Shown: positions 39,211 to 48,322, counted from the first letter of the stretch. The stretch is DNA of 64,000 nucleotides from JAITWN01 sp050486285 (GCA_050486285.1 JBJHCZ010000015.1:7433-71432), one strand, 5' to 3'. Translations and numbers: made by a program. The notes: a model not told the origin generated them from the sequence alone.

Positions 39211-41130
39211 TCAGAACATGTGCAATTCAGTCACCAGCATCTGCATCCTTTCAGCCAGCGGTGGCACTTCATCGCCGTCGATATGGACATCGATCAGCGC
39301 CGGCGCCTGGCGGCGGCACAGGTGCGCGATGTCGATGTCGTCGAAGTCGGCCGCCGTCCTGACGGTCCAGGCCTCGACGCCCATGCCGCGGGCGACGGCG
39401 GCATAGTCGACCGGCGGCAGTTCGTAACCGACGGGCTCGGCGTGCGCCAGTTGCTGGCCGTGGCGGACGGTGCCGAGCATCCGGTCGTTCAGGATGATGA
39501 AGAGGGTCTTGAGCCGGTGTTGCACCGCAGTCGTCAGTTCCTGGCCGCTCATCAGGTAGCTGCCGTCGCCGACGATGCAGACCACCGGCGCGCGCTGGTT
39601 GGCGATCGCGGTGCCGACGGCGGCGCCGATCGCCCAGCCCATCGAGGCGAAGCCCATGCTGGTGCGGAACCAGTCCAGGTCGCCCGCGCGTTGACCGTTC
39701 TCCGGATGCCAGGGGTGCAGATAGTGGATGCCCCACAGGAAGCTGTTGCCGATGTCGGCGAGGAAGCGGGTGTCCGGCGGGAATAGCCGCGACAGCTCGT
39801 ACATCAGGCGCTGCGGGCGCAGAGGTTCCGAGTCCTCGATGTATTTGGCTTCGTCGGCGAGCGAGAAGCGACGGCTGAACAAGGGCGTGCCGTTGCCGTT
39901 GCGGCGCTCGCGCCTGCGCCGGTCGTTGCCGTCTTCGGAGCCCGCGACATGACCGCGGCGGTCGCGGTTGCGGCGGTCGAAGGTGACGACGTTCGGGTAG
40001 CAGGACAGCCGCTGGTTGCCCATGTCCCAGGGCGGCAGGCGTGTCACGCCCGAGCCGGACAGCACATCGATCAGGTCGCGGAACAGGGTCTCGATATCGC
40101 CGCAGACATGCAGGTCGGCGTTCTGCGAACGCACGAAGTGGCGGGCGAGGCTGTCGACGTGCACGAGTTTGCCGTCGAGCTTGCCGGAATGCAGCCAGCC
40201 CTGACCGGCCTGTTCATCGAGCGCGGAACCGGCGATCAGCACGAGGTCGGTCGAGGGGTGCAGCAGGCGCTCGGTCGCGCTGCGGTGGCCCGCGAGTCCG
40301 CACACGCCGCGGTAATGCGGATGGTAGGCGTCGATGAGGCCCTTGGCCTGCGGCGTCGTGACGATGACCGCGCCGCGGCTCTCCGCGAATTCGAGCAGGG
40401 CTGCCATGGCATCGCGGCAGCCTTCGCCGACGACGACGACGATCTGGCCGGCGGCGCGGACCCGGCGCGCAAGCAGATCGATGCGCTCGTGATCGGTCGT
40501 GCGCGGCTGGCGCATCAGCGAGGCGATATTGACCGGCCGCCCGCTGGCCTCCAGCGGCGAGCGCAGCAGGTCGAGCGGAATACTCAGGTGCGCCGGTCCA
40601 CGAGCCTGGAAGGCCAGCGTGATCGCGGCGATGAGCTTGCGTTCGAGTTGCTTCAGGTGCGAGACCAGCGTGTTGTAATGCGTGCAGTGGTGCATCATCG
40701 CGACGGTATCGATCGCGGTGCACGAGGACTCCTGCACCGCGCCGTTGCCGAAGGTTTCGAGCGGCGTCTGCGCGGTGATGACGAGCATCGGCGTGTTGTC
40801 CTGGTAGGCGCTGGCGACGCCGGTGATCAGGTTGGTCGCGCCGGGCCCGGTGGTCGCGCAGCAGACCCCGAGGCGGCCGGTCTCGCGCGCGTAGCCGTCG
40901 GCCATGAAGGCGGCGCCGGCCTCGTGACGGGCGACGACCGGCGTGATGCGGCCGCGGCGCTGGCTGCGCGCAAGGGCGTTGTAGAGGGGTTCGATCGCGC
41001 CGCCGGGGACGCCGAAGACATGGTCGACGCCGATCTGTTCGAGGTAGCGGACGATCAGATCCGACGCTTCCGGAAACAGACCGGGCAGGGCTTCGGCGAA
41101 GGTCTGCGTGGCCTCGAGGGACTTCGTCAT
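39211..41130 (-). CDS. Thiamine-diphosphate enzyme, acetolactate synthase-like
   Basis: 639 residues, longer than typical acetolactate synthase (about 570). The N-terminal domain has GVDHVFGVPGGAIEPLYNAL, RHEAGAAFMADGYARETGRL (the catalytic Glu) and TTGPGATNLITGVASAYQD. The C-terminal domain has the thiamine-diphosphate motif GDGSYLMSGQELTTAVQ and ILNDRMLGTV. Between them, about residues 380-415, is an Arg-rich insert with RRNRDRRG and RRRRERRNG. It probably joins or cleaves an acyl unit from a 2-oxo acid such as pyruvate. It is the first gene of the minus-strand operon; no small regulatory subunit gene (ilvH-like) is present, so ordinary branched-chain synthesis is unlikely. Confidence 0.88.
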   Translation of the reverse strand: MTKSLEATQTFAEALPGLFPEASDLIVRYLEQIGVDHVFGVPGGAIEPLYNALARSQRRGRITPVVARHEAGAAFMADGYARETGRLGVCCATTGPGATNLITGVASAYQDNTPMLVITAQTPLETFGNGAVQESSCTAIDTVAMMHHCTHYNTLVSHLKQLERKLIAAITLAFQARGPAHLSIPLDLLRSPLEASGRPVNIASLMRQPRTTDHERIDLLARRVRAAGQIVVVVGEGCRDAMAALLEFAESRGAVIVTTPQAKGLIDAYHPHYRGVCGLAGHRSATERLLHPSTDLVLIAGSALDEQAGQGWLHSGKLDGKLVHVDSLARHFVRSQNADLHVCGDIETLFRDLIDVLSGSGVTRLPPWDMGNQRLSCYPNVVTFDRRNRDRRGHVAGSEDGNDRRRRERRNGNGTPLFSRRFSLADEAKYIEDSEPLRPQRLMYELSRLFPPDTRFLADIGNSFLWGIHYLHPWHPENGQRAGDLDWFRTSMGFASMGWAIGAAVGTAIANQRAPVVCIVGDGSYLMSGQELTTAVQHRLKTLFIILNDRMLGTVRHGQQLAHAEPVGYELPPVDYAAVARGMGVEAWTVRTAADFDDIDIAHLCRRQAPALIDVHIDGDEVPPLAERMQMLVTELHMF

Positions 41131-41236
41131 GGAGCCCGTCCTGTGATTATTATTCGTATGTTGCCGATGTTATTTCCAGAACAAGGTCAACATTAAAACT
41201 TCGATTATTGAATTGCAAGAATATTGGGTCGATTGG

Positions 41237-42574
41237 TCATGGGGTCGTCGATTTATTGACGTCGATGCGGGCGAACAGATCATGATCATCGCTCGCGGTG
41301 ATCTCGACCTGGATCAGGTCACCGACTGCGATGCCGTTCGCGTCGCCGACATGGACGAGTCCGTCGATGCCGGGGGCATCGGCATGACTGCGGCCGAGCG
41401 CGCGGCCCTCATCGACTTCATCGACGAGGACCTCGATGCGGCGGCCGACGAAGCGCCGCAGGCGCGCTGCGCTGATTGCGGCCTGCGCGGTCATGAAGCG
41501 CTCGAGACGTTCCTGCTTGATGGCCTCGGGGACGTGATCGGGCAGCGCGTTCGCGGCGGCGCCGTCGACCGGCGAATAGGCGAAGCAGCCGACGCGATCG
41601 AGTTCGGCCTCGTGGAGGAATGCGAGCAGGCGCTCGAAGTCATCGTCGGTCTCGCCGGGGAAGCCGACGATGAAGGTGCTGCGCAGCGTCAGGTCGGGGC
41701 ACAGCGCGCGCCAGCGCCCGATGCGTTCGAGCACGTTTTCGCTGCTCGCCGGCCGCTTCATCGCCTTGAGTATGCGCGGACTCGCGTGCTGGAACGGGAC
41801 GTCGAGATAGGGCAGGATGCGGCCCTCGGCCATCAGCGGGATGACTTCATCGACGTGCGGGTACGGGTAGACGTAATGCAGTCGGACCCAGATGCCGAGT
41901 TCGCCGAGCGCCTGCGCCAGCTCGAGAAAGCGCGTGCGCAGCGGCCGGCCGTTCCAGAAGCCGGTGCGATAGCGCAGGTCCGCGCCGTAGGCGCTGGTGT
42001 CCTGCGAGATCACCAGCAGTTCGCGGACGCCGGCCTTTGCCAGGCTCTCGGCCTCGCTCATGACCTCGCCGATCGGCCGGCTGACCAGATCGCCGCGCAT
42101 CGACGGGATGATGCAGAAGGTGCAGCGGTGATTGCAGCCCTCGGAGATCTTCAGATAGGCGTAGTGACGCGGCGTCAGCTTGAGGCCGTGGTCGGGGATC
42201 AGGCTGGTCATCGGATCATGGACGGCGGGCAGATGCCGGTGGATCGCGCCCATGACCTCGTCGAGGGCATGCGGGCCGGTGACCGCGAGGACATCGGGAT
42301 GGGTCTCGCGGATGATATCGCCGCGGGCGCCGAGGCAGCCGGTGACGATGACCCTGCCATTCTCCGCCAGCGCCTCGCCGATCGCGTCCAGCGATTCGTC
42401 GACGGCGTCGTCGATGAAGCCGCAGGTATTGACGACGACGAGGTCGGCCTCATCGTAGCCGGCGCCGATGCCGTAGCCCTCGGCGCGCAAGCGGGTGATG
42501 ATGCGTTCGGAGTCGACCAGCGCCTTCGGGCAGCCGAGGCTGACGAAGCCGATTTTCGGTATCGATTTGTTCAC
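41237..42574 (-). CDS. rimO: Ribosomal protein uS12 methylthiotransferase RimO
   Basis: 445 residues starting with GTG. The UPF0004 N-terminal domain has SLGCPKALVDSE and NTCGFIDDAVDESLDA. The radical-SAM cysteines are in EGCNHRCTFCIIPSMRG and the C-terminal TRAM domain has FVGRRIEVLVDEVDEG. It attaches a methylthio group to an aspartate of ribosomal protein S12. The gene is 24 bases after the AttH-like gene, at the end of a long minus-strand run. The 106 bases between it and the TPP-enzyme gene are AT-rich and may contain the promoter of that operon. Confidence 0.95.
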   Translation of the reverse strand: MNKSIPKIGFVSLGCPKALVDSERIITRLRAEGYGIGAGYDEADLVVVNTCGFIDDAVDESLDAIGEALAENGRVIVTGCLGARGDIIRETHPDVLAVTGPHALDEVMGAIHRHLPAVHDPMTSLIPDHGLKLTPRHYAYLKISEGCNHRCTFCIIPSMRGDLVSRPIGEVMSEAESLAKAGVRELLVISQDTSAYGADLRYRTGFWNGRPLRTRFLELAQALGELGIWVRLHYVYPYPHVDEVIPLMAEGRILPYLDVPFQHASPRILKAMKRPASSENVLERIGRWRALCPDLTLRSTFIVGFPGETDDDFERLLAFLHEAELDRVGCFAYSPVDGAAANALPDHVPEAIKQERLERFMTAQAAISAARLRRFVGRRIEVLVDEVDEGRALGRSHADAPGIDGLVHVGDANGIAVGDLIQVEITASDDHDLFARIDVNKSTTP

Positions 42575-42598
42575 GGAAGTTGCGTCAATCGTTGTCCG

Positions 42599-43783
42599 TC
42601 AATAGCCGACCAGTTCGACATAGCCGCGACCGCCGATGTCCCGGCCCTGGCGGCGGCCGCTGACGTCGACCGCGCCCTCCCAGTACGGAATCGACACGTC
42701 GAGTTCCTGCTGCGCGAGGATCGGGCGGACTTCGAGCTGGAGATCCTGCGCCGGCAGCGCCAGGCGCCAGCGCGCCGGGTAGACCGCGCCGCGCGGACTT
42801 TGCCAGAGGTCGAGCACGTCGAGGATCACCTCATCCGCGGCCAGCGTCACCGCGTTGCCGGCGGGGTCGGTCAGGGTGCCGCTGCTGAACGGGTCGATGG
42901 TGCCGTCGTCGCGGCGCAGCCGGTAGACCATCAGGTCGCTGCCGTCGTCGAGATGCAGCGCGAACCAGTCCCAGCCCTGCTGGTCGTCGGCGAGCGCGCT
43001 GGTACTCCATTCGCGATCGAGCCACGCAAGCCCGCGCACCGCATGGGTCTCGCCGCCGGCGCGGAGTATACCACGGGCATCGAGCCGGGTAAGGGCATAG
43101 TAATAGGACGCATTGCCGGGGGCGGCGCTCTTGCGGCTGAGTCCGTGTTCGCCGTTCAGCACGACCGGCTTTTGCGGCCTGAGTTCGAGTTCGAACATCG
43201 CGTCGTCTTCGGCGGCGCGCAGGCGCCAGACGTCTTCCTGCGCATCGGTTTCGAGCGACCAGTCCTCGAGCCAGACCCGCAACGGCGCCGCTTCGGCGCC
43301 CGCCAGACCGGCGGCGCCGCGGGCGAAGCGCTCGTGATAATGAAACGCCTCGCGGGCGGGGTCGGTGATCGCGAAGTGCGCCATGTAGGCCTGGTTCGTG
43401 CCCCAGGCCGAGGCGCGCGGCGCGGCGTCGGGCGTCAGCGCCGCGCGGAAGATCACCCACTGAAAACCGAAGCGGCGGCCGTCCGCAGCTTCGAGATTGC
43501 CGGTGAAGTACCACCACTCGTTGCGGAAGTCGAGGTGGGGGCCGTGGTCGCGCGGAAACTCGAACGCGCGCGGGGCCATCGCCCGGGTGAAGCCGGCATC
43601 GGCGCCGTCGCCGCCAGATCCATTGCCGGCGCCGAGAATGCCGGACAGGTTGAAGGCCTCGCCGTTGCCGGATTCCGCCGGCGCGCGCTCTTCGAGCATT
43701 CGCGCCGGGATGATGATCAACGCGGCGATGATCGCGACGACCGCCAGGACGAGCAGGATTTTCAGCAACAGCTGCATGATCAT
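42599..43783 (-). CDS. AttH/CrtC-like lipocalin-fold secreted protein
   Basis: 394 residues from the ATG at 43783, which overlaps the permease stop (ATGA). A membrane helix near the N-terminus (LLLKILLVLAVVAIIAALII) anchors or exports it. The remainder has FPRDHGPHLDFRNEWWYFTG, GFQWVIFRAALTPDA and LAWLDREWSTSALADDQQGW, the pattern of AttH and hydroxyneurosporene synthase (CrtC) proteins. Despite the annotation, most such proteins are not carotenoid enzymes but lipid-binding partners of an ABC exporter. The genes for the exporter ATPase and permease are immediately upstream, so it probably receives a lipid or hydrophobic cargo from them. Confidence 0.88.
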   Translation of the reverse strand: MIMQLLLKILLVLAVVAIIAALIIIPARMLEERAPAESGNGEAFNLSGILGAGNGSGGDGADAGFTRAMAPRAFEFPRDHGPHLDFRNEWWYFTGNLEAADGRRFGFQWVIFRAALTPDAAPRASAWGTNQAYMAHFAITDPAREAFHYHERFARGAAGLAGAEAAPLRVWLEDWSLETDAQEDVWRLRAAEDDAMFELELRPQKPVVLNGEHGLSRKSAAPGNASYYYALTRLDARGILRAGGETHAVRGLAWLDREWSTSALADDQQGWDWFALHLDDGSDLMVYRLRRDDGTIDPFSSGTLTDPAGNAVTLAADEVILDVLDLWQSPRGAVYPARWRLALPAQDLQLEVRPILAQQELDVSIPYWEGAVDVSGRRQGRDIGGRGYVELVGY

Positions 43784-46311
43784 TCCTCGCGCAATACCGC
43801 GCCGGGCGGCAGTCGGCTCATTTTCCATGCCGGGTAGAGGCCGGCGATCACTGCGGACAGCACCGCAGTCAGTACACCGGCGGCGATGACCTCGGGCGAC
43901 ACCACGGTCTGCATCGTCCAGCCGAAGGCGCGCTCGTTGATGACATGGATGAGCAGCACGGCGAGCAGCAGGCCGGTCGGGATCGCGATCAGCCCGGCGA
44001 TCATGCCCATCATCCCGGTCTGCAGCGTGACCATGCCATAGACCTGTCCCGGTGTGAAGCCGAGGGCGCGCAGTACGCCGATCTCGACGGCGCGTTCGAG
44101 CTGGAGCGCCATCAGCGCGCTCAGGATGCCGATGGCCGCGACGCCGACCGCGAGCAGGCGCAGGACCTCGGTGATGGTGAAGGTGCGATCGAAAATGCCG
44201 AGCGACAGTTCGCGCAGCTCGAGGTTCGAGCGCAGGTTGACCGCGCTGGCGGGGCCGGCGGCGATCTCGGCGCGGACGGCGCGCATCGCCTCATCGACCG
44301 TGACGCCCGCAGCGAGGTACAGCCCGAGGCCGCCGATGCCGGGGTCGTCGAAAAATCGCTCGTAGAGACTGCGCGGCATCAGGATTTCACCCTGCGACGA
44401 ACTGTAGTCGACATAGATCCCGGCAACCGGAAACGGGCGCGGCCCGTCGGCGGTGCGCAGTTCGACCCGGTCACCGGGCGCGAGCGACCGCCGCCAGGCC
44501 ATCGGTTCGGACACCAGCACCGCCTCGCCGCGCTCGAATGCGGGCCAGACCTCGTCGGGACGCGCGTCCCTGAGCGGGTAGCGGGGCTTGAGTCCCGGCG
44601 ACAGACCGAGGACGAAGACATCGGTATAACCGTCCCGGTCCTCGAGGCTGACGCTGCGCCCGGTCGAATGCGCGCGAAAGTGCGGCAACGCGAGGATGCG
44701 CCCGATCAGCTCCGGATCGAGCGCGCCGGCGGCGCGACGACTGCCGAGTCCGGGCGCGGATACGTAGATGTCGGCCTGCAGCGAGGCCTCGAGCCAGTCG
44801 GCGACGGAGGTGCGGAAGCTGTCGATCATCAGGCCGACGCCGATCGTCGTCGCGACCGCCAGCATCAGCGCGGCGAGCGCGACACCGGTGCGGCTCAGCG
44901 AGTCGCTGATGCCGCGTACCGCATGACGCAGCGCGACGCCGAAGGGGGCGAGGACGCGGCCGGCCAGACGGCTGATCAGGCCCGTGAACAGCGGCGTCAG
45001 GAAGGTCATGCCGAGGATGACGAGAAACAGCCCGGCAAAGCCGGCAAGCAGCGAGCGGGAAGACAGCGTGATCAACAGCAGCGCGGCGGCGAGCGCGAGC
45101 AGGCCGGCCAGCGCGAGCCTCGGCGTCAGCCGATGGCTCTTCGCCTCGAGCGTCGAGCGGTGCAGGGCGGCGCGCGGCGAGGTCAGTGCGGCCTCGAGCG
45201 CGGGCGTCAGCGCGGCAGCCAGCGTCGCGCCGATACCAAGCAGCGCGGCGATGATGAAGGTCGCCGGCGCAAACTGCGGCGCGGTCACTGTCACGACGAA
45301 ATAGAGATCGTTGATCGTGCGCGTCACCAGCGCCAGCAGGGATTGTCCGAGCAGTACGCCGGCGGCCAGGCCGATCAGCGTGCCGGCGGCGCCGATCGCG
45401 AGCGCCTCGGCCAGCACGCCCGTCATTACTTCACCGCGGGTCACGCCGATCAGGCGCTGGCGCGCGATCACGCCGCGGCGTTGCACGACTGCGAAGGCCA
45501 TCGTGTTATAGATGAGGAACATCCCGACGACCAGCGCGAGCAGGCTCATCGCGGTCAGGTTGATGTGAAAGGCGCGGCTCATGCCGGCGAGCGATTCCGC
45601 GCGCGCGTCCGCGGGGACGATCACGGCGTCCTGCGGCAGCAGCGCCTCGATCCGTGTCCGCTGGCGTTCCCCCGCCGCGCCTTCCGCCAGCCTGAGGTCG
45701 ATCCAGCCGAGCCGCCCGATCATGCCGGTCAGTTCCTGCGCGGTCGCGAGATCGGTGATCAGCAGGCCGTCGATCGCCGCGTCACCGCCGTCGCCGGCCT
45801 CGATCAGACCGATGATGCTCAGGGTCTGCAGGCGACCGCCGATGCGCATCGGCAGGCTGTCGCCGATGTCGATGCCGAGGCGCCGCGCGGTCGGCGCGGC
45901 GAGAAAGGCCGTGTCCGGGCGGGCGATCAGATCGCTGTTGTTGGCGCCCCGCACATTGCCGAGGGTGTCGCGGAATTGCCCCTCCGCGAGCGCGTCGACG
46001 CCGAGCAGGCGCAGCGTCTCGCCGGCGGCGAGACCGTGCGCCTCGAGCATCGGCGCATTCGCGCGCAGGCCGGACAGGCGAAGGCGGGTGTACAGGCGTT
46101 CATCGAGACCGGCCGGGCCGCCGACGATCTGGTGGGTCGCGTCGCCGGCGATGCTATCCATCGACAATGCGAATGCGCGTTTCGCGCTGCTGTTCGCGAT
46201 ATCGACCGCCGTGATCACCGCGACGCCGAGTGCGATGCCGGTGATCGCGAGCAGCAGTTGCCAGGGATGGCGGAGAAAATGGCGCAGCGAGGCGCGCAGC
46301 AGCAGGCTCAA
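43780..46311 (-). CDS. FtsX-like ABC transporter permease
   Basis: 843 residues starting TTG. Two repeated units each hold a helix, a large periplasmic domain and a three-helix FtsX core (about 265-370 and 730-840). Motifs include LALVVGMFLIYNTMAFAVVQ and ALMALQLERAVEIGVLRALG. It is of the ADOP/macrolide-export type and works with the ATPase gene just upstream, which it overlaps by four bases. The set ATPase-permease-AttH suggests export or outer-membrane delivery of a lipid. It is not a canonical LolCE pair because a single long permease is present. Confidence 0.9.
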   Translation of the reverse strand: MSLLLRASLRHFLRHPWQLLLAITGIALGVAVITAVDIANSSAKRAFALSMDSIAGDATHQIVGGPAGLDERLYTRLRLSGLRANAPMLEAHGLAAGETLRLLGVDALAEGQFRDTLGNVRGANNSDLIARPDTAFLAAPTARRLGIDIGDSLPMRIGGRLQTLSIIGLIEAGDGGDAAIDGLLITDLATAQELTGMIGRLGWIDLRLAEGAAGERQRTRIEALLPQDAVIVPADARAESLAGMSRAFHINLTAMSLLALVVGMFLIYNTMAFAVVQRRGVIARQRLIGVTRGEVMTGVLAEALAIGAAGTLIGLAAGVLLGQSLLALVTRTINDLYFVVTVTAPQFAPATFIIAALLGIGATLAAALTPALEAALTSPRAALHRSTLEAKSHRLTPRLALAGLLALAAALLLITLSSRSLLAGFAGLFLVILGMTFLTPLFTGLISRLAGRVLAPFGVALRHAVRGISDSLSRTGVALAALMLAVATTIGVGLMIDSFRTSVADWLEASLQADIYVSAPGLGSRRAAGALDPELIGRILALPHFRAHSTGRSVSLEDRDGYTDVFVLGLSPGLKPRYPLRDARPDEVWPAFERGEAVLVSEPMAWRRSLAPGDRVELRTADGPRPFPVAGIYVDYSSSQGEILMPRSLYERFFDDPGIGGLGLYLAAGVTVDEAMRAVRAEIAAGPASAVNLRSNLELRELSLGIFDRTFTITEVLRLLAVGVAAIGILSALMALQLERAVEIGVLRALGFTPGQVYGMVTLQTGMMGMIAGLIAIPTGLLLAVLLIHVINERAFGWTMQTVVSPEVIAAGVLTAVLSAVIAGLYPAWKMSRLPPGAVLREE

Positions 46312-46991
46312 CGGCCGGCTCCGGTCGGCGCGAGCCGGCCGTCGGCGAGCACCATGACGCGATCGGCACTCGCCGCCACCTCGCGGGCATGGGTCACGAT
46401 CAGCAGGATGCCGCCGTTCTCGCGCGCGAGACGCATCAGGAGATCGAGGACCCGACGGCCGGTTTCCTCGTCGAGATTACCGGTCGGTTCGTCGGCCAGC
46501 ACGAGGGCCGGTTCATGCACCAGCGCGCGGGCGATTGCGATGCGCTGCTGCTCGCCGCCGGACAGGCGGTCGGGGAAGTCAGCGCCGCGGTCCGCGAGTC
46601 CGACCGCGTCGAGCAGCGCATGGGCGCGGCCGGGGTCGCGGCGGTTCAGCTCGAGCGGCAACAGCAGGTTCTCGAGCACCGTCAGCGTCGGCAACAGGTT
46701 GAAGAACTGGTAAACGAAGCCGATGTGGCGGCGGCGGAACAGCGTGCGCACGCGTTCGTCCATGCGCGTGAGGTCGAGGCCATTGACGATGACGCTGCCG
46801 CCGTCGGGCGGATCGATGCCGCCGATCAGATTCAGCAGCGTCGATTTGCCGGAACCGCTGCGACCGACCAGCGCGATGCATTCGCCGGCAACGGCATCGA
46901 GGTCAACCCCGCGCAGTACCTCGCGGACGCGGGCGCCCTCGCGCCAGGCATGGCGAAGACCGCGGATGAGCAGGGAAGGCGGGTCGTTCAT
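46308..46991 (-). CDS. ABC transporter ATP-binding protein, LolD/MacB type
   Basis: 227 residues. Walker A is VGRSGSGKSTLLNLIGG, the Q loop is GFVYQFFNLLPTLTV, the signature is DRLSGGEQQRIAIA and Walker B is LVLADEPTGNLDEE. It is like LolD/MacB-type ATPases that power FtsX-like permeases. Its stop overlaps the permease start. It is preceded by a small acidic protein gene and the mrp operon on the same strand, and may be read through from them. Confidence 0.95.
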   Translation of the reverse strand: MNDPPSLLIRGLRHAWREGARVREVLRGVDLDAVAGECIALVGRSGSGKSTLLNLIGGIDPPDGGSVIVNGLDLTRMDERVRTLFRRRHIGFVYQFFNLLPTLTVLENLLLPLELNRRDPGRAHALLDAVGLADRGADFPDRLSGGEQQRIAIARALVHEPALVLADEPTGNLDEETGRRVLDLLMRLARENGGILLIVTHAREVAASADRVMVLADGRLAPTGAGR

Positions 46992-47011
46992 CGGCGATCC
47001 GGGATCATCCG

Positions 47012-47221
47012 TCAGCCGTCGCGTTCGATCTTCTCCAGGATCACCGAGGGATCCTCGTCGCGCCGGTAGTAGGGCGGGCGTGCCTGCATTTCCTGCCAGG
47101 CCTTGTCGCGTTCCTCCGGGGTATCGAACCAGCGGAAGCCCTCCCAGTCCGGGCCGAGCAGGTGTGGCGAGGCCATCGTATCGCCCGGCGGCAGGGTGAC
47201 GCGGATGCCGTATCGTTTCAT
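47012..47221 (-). CDS. Small conserved hypothetical protein (69 residues)
   Basis: The sequence starts MKRYGIRVTLPPGDTMASPH and continues LLGPDWEGFRWFDTPEERDK, ending with a charged helix. It is soluble, rich in aromatic and acidic residues, with no signal peptide or membrane helix. It lies four bases after mrpG and 20 bases before the ABC ATPase. The pattern GFRWFDTPEERD recalls small conserved proteobacterial proteins that I cannot name. The tight spacing argues that it is translated. Confidence 0.65.
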   Translation of the reverse strand: MKRYGIRVTLPPGDTMASPHLLGPDWEGFRWFDTPEERDKAWQEMQARPPYYRRDEDPSVILEKIERDG

Positions 47222-47225
47222 GGGT

Positions 47226-47555
47226 TCACTCCACGGATTTGTTCTGTTCGGAATCAGGCGCAGTGACGGGTCCTTGCAGGTGCAGCGCGGCCTTGGCCAT
47301 CAGGTGCGCGCTGACCGGGGCGGTGATGAACAGGAACAGCATGATCAGCAGCTCGTGCAGGCTGACGCCCTCTTCATTGAAGCTGAAGTACAGCGCCGAG
47401 GCAATCAGCATGCCGCCGACGCCGAGCGTCGTCGCCTTGGTCGGTCCGTGCAGGCGGCTGAAGAAGTCCGGCAGCCGCATCAGGCCGATCGAGCCGATCA
47501 GCGCGAAGCCGGCGCCGCCGACCAGGAAAAAGGCAATCAGCCATTCATGCCACAT
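47226..47555 (-). CDS. mrpG: Mrp-type cation/proton antiporter subunit G
   Basis: 109 residues with three membrane helices. The motif FALIGSIGLMRLPDFFSRLH followed by GPTKATTLGVGGMLI is the MnhG/PhaG signature. It is a small subunit of the multi-part Na+(K+)/H+ antiporter in the inner membrane. It is the last antiporter subunit, after mrpF by 12 bases. Confidence 0.94.
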   Translation of the reverse strand: MWHEWLIAFFLVGGAGFALIGSIGLMRLPDFFSRLHGPTKATTLGVGGMLIASALYFSFNEEGVSLHELLIMLFLFITAPVSAHLMAKAALHLQGPVTAPDSEQNKSVE

Positions 47556-47567
47556 ATCCGCCTCCGC

Positions 47568-47837
47568 TCATTCTATGATATCGCCGCGCAGCAGGTATTT
47601 GCAGATCGCCACGGTGCCGACGAAGCCCATCATCGCAATCAGCAGCGCGGCCTCGAAATACAGGTTGTCGCCGAGATGCACGCCGAGGATCATCAGCAGC
47701 GCGATGGTATTGATATACATCGTGTCGAGCGCCAGCGTGCGGTCGAGGATCGACGGACCCTGCACCGCCCGCCACAGATTCAGCAGCAGGGCGATACCCA
47801 GCATGGCGTAGGCGATCCAGATCGCGGCGGTCAGCAT
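47568..47837 (-). CDS. mrpF: Mrp-type cation/proton antiporter subunit F
   Basis: 89 residues with three membrane helices: LTAAIWIAYAMLGIALLLNL, then RTLALDTMYINTIALLMILG, then LLIAMMGFVGTVAICKYLLR. The stretch VQGPSILDRTLALD is the hallmark of MnhF/PhaF. Its start overlaps the end of mrpE by seven bases. Confidence 0.94.
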   Translation of the reverse strand: MLTAAIWIAYAMLGIALLLNLWRAVQGPSILDRTLALDTMYINTIALLMILGVHLGDNLYFEAALLIAMMGFVGTVAICKYLLRGDIIE

Positions 47838-48322
47838 CCGAAGATCTCCCGCAGCGGTTGCTCGTACTTGCGCTTGATATCGGCGATCAGCGCATCCTTG
47901 TCCGACACGTCCAGCGCGTGGATGATCAGCGTGCGGCGATCCTCGCTGAGATCGGACGACACCGTGCCAGGGGTCAGCGAGATCAGGCTGGCCAGCACCG
48001 TGATCGCGAACTCGTTGTCGATCTCGAGCGGATATTCGACGAAATCGGGTTTGATCCTGTCGACCGGCGAGAGGATCTGGCGGGCGACGGTGAAGTTCGC
48101 GATGACGATGTCCCTGAGCAGGCGCAGGGCCAGACGCAGGATCATGCCGGGCCGACCGATGTGCGGGCGCTCCGGCCAGAAGGCATTACTGAACAACGGG
48201 ATCAGCACGCCGAGCACGGCGCCGAGCAGCACATGCGCGAACGAGATTTCGTTGACGAGCAGCAGCCACACCAGCATCAGCGCGATGCTCATCAACGGAT
48301 GGGGGAGCAGTCTCTGTTTCAT
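47831..48322 (-). CDS. mrpE: Mrp-type cation/proton antiporter subunit E
   Basis: 163 residues. The N-terminal half is membrane-embedded and the rest is a cytoplasmic domain with VIANFTVARQILSPVDRIKP, ASLISLTPGTVSSDLSEDRR and TLIIHALDVSD. These match the MnhE/PhaE family. It overlaps mrpF and mrpD by a few bases at each end, as is usual for this operon. Confidence 0.94.
   Translation of the reverse strand: MKQRLLPHPLMSIALMLVWLLLVNEISFAHVLLGAVLGVLIPLFSNAFWPERPHIGRPGMILRLALRLLRDIVIANFTVARQILSPVDRIKPDFVEYPLEIDNEFAITVLASLISLTPGTVSSDLSEDRRTLIIHALDVSDKDALIADIKRKYEQPLREIFGC

Noticed and set aside
36505..41130. Phosphonate (fosfomycin-like) biosynthesis, where citrate-synthase-type and TPP enzymes also occur together
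   Set aside because: No PEP mutase gene or other phosphonate gene is present, and the methyltransferase is of the O-methyl small-molecule type, not a radical SAM enzyme.
39211..41130. Ordinary acetolactate synthase (ilvB/ilvG) for branched-chain amino acids
   Set aside because: No regulatory subunit or ilvC gene is adjacent, the protein has an Arg-rich insert, and it is operonic with unrelated biosynthetic genes.
42599..43783. Carotenoid 1,2-hydratase (CrtC) of pigment synthesis
   Set aside because: No crt genes nearby. The context with an ABC ATPase and FtsX-like permease matches the AttH group instead.
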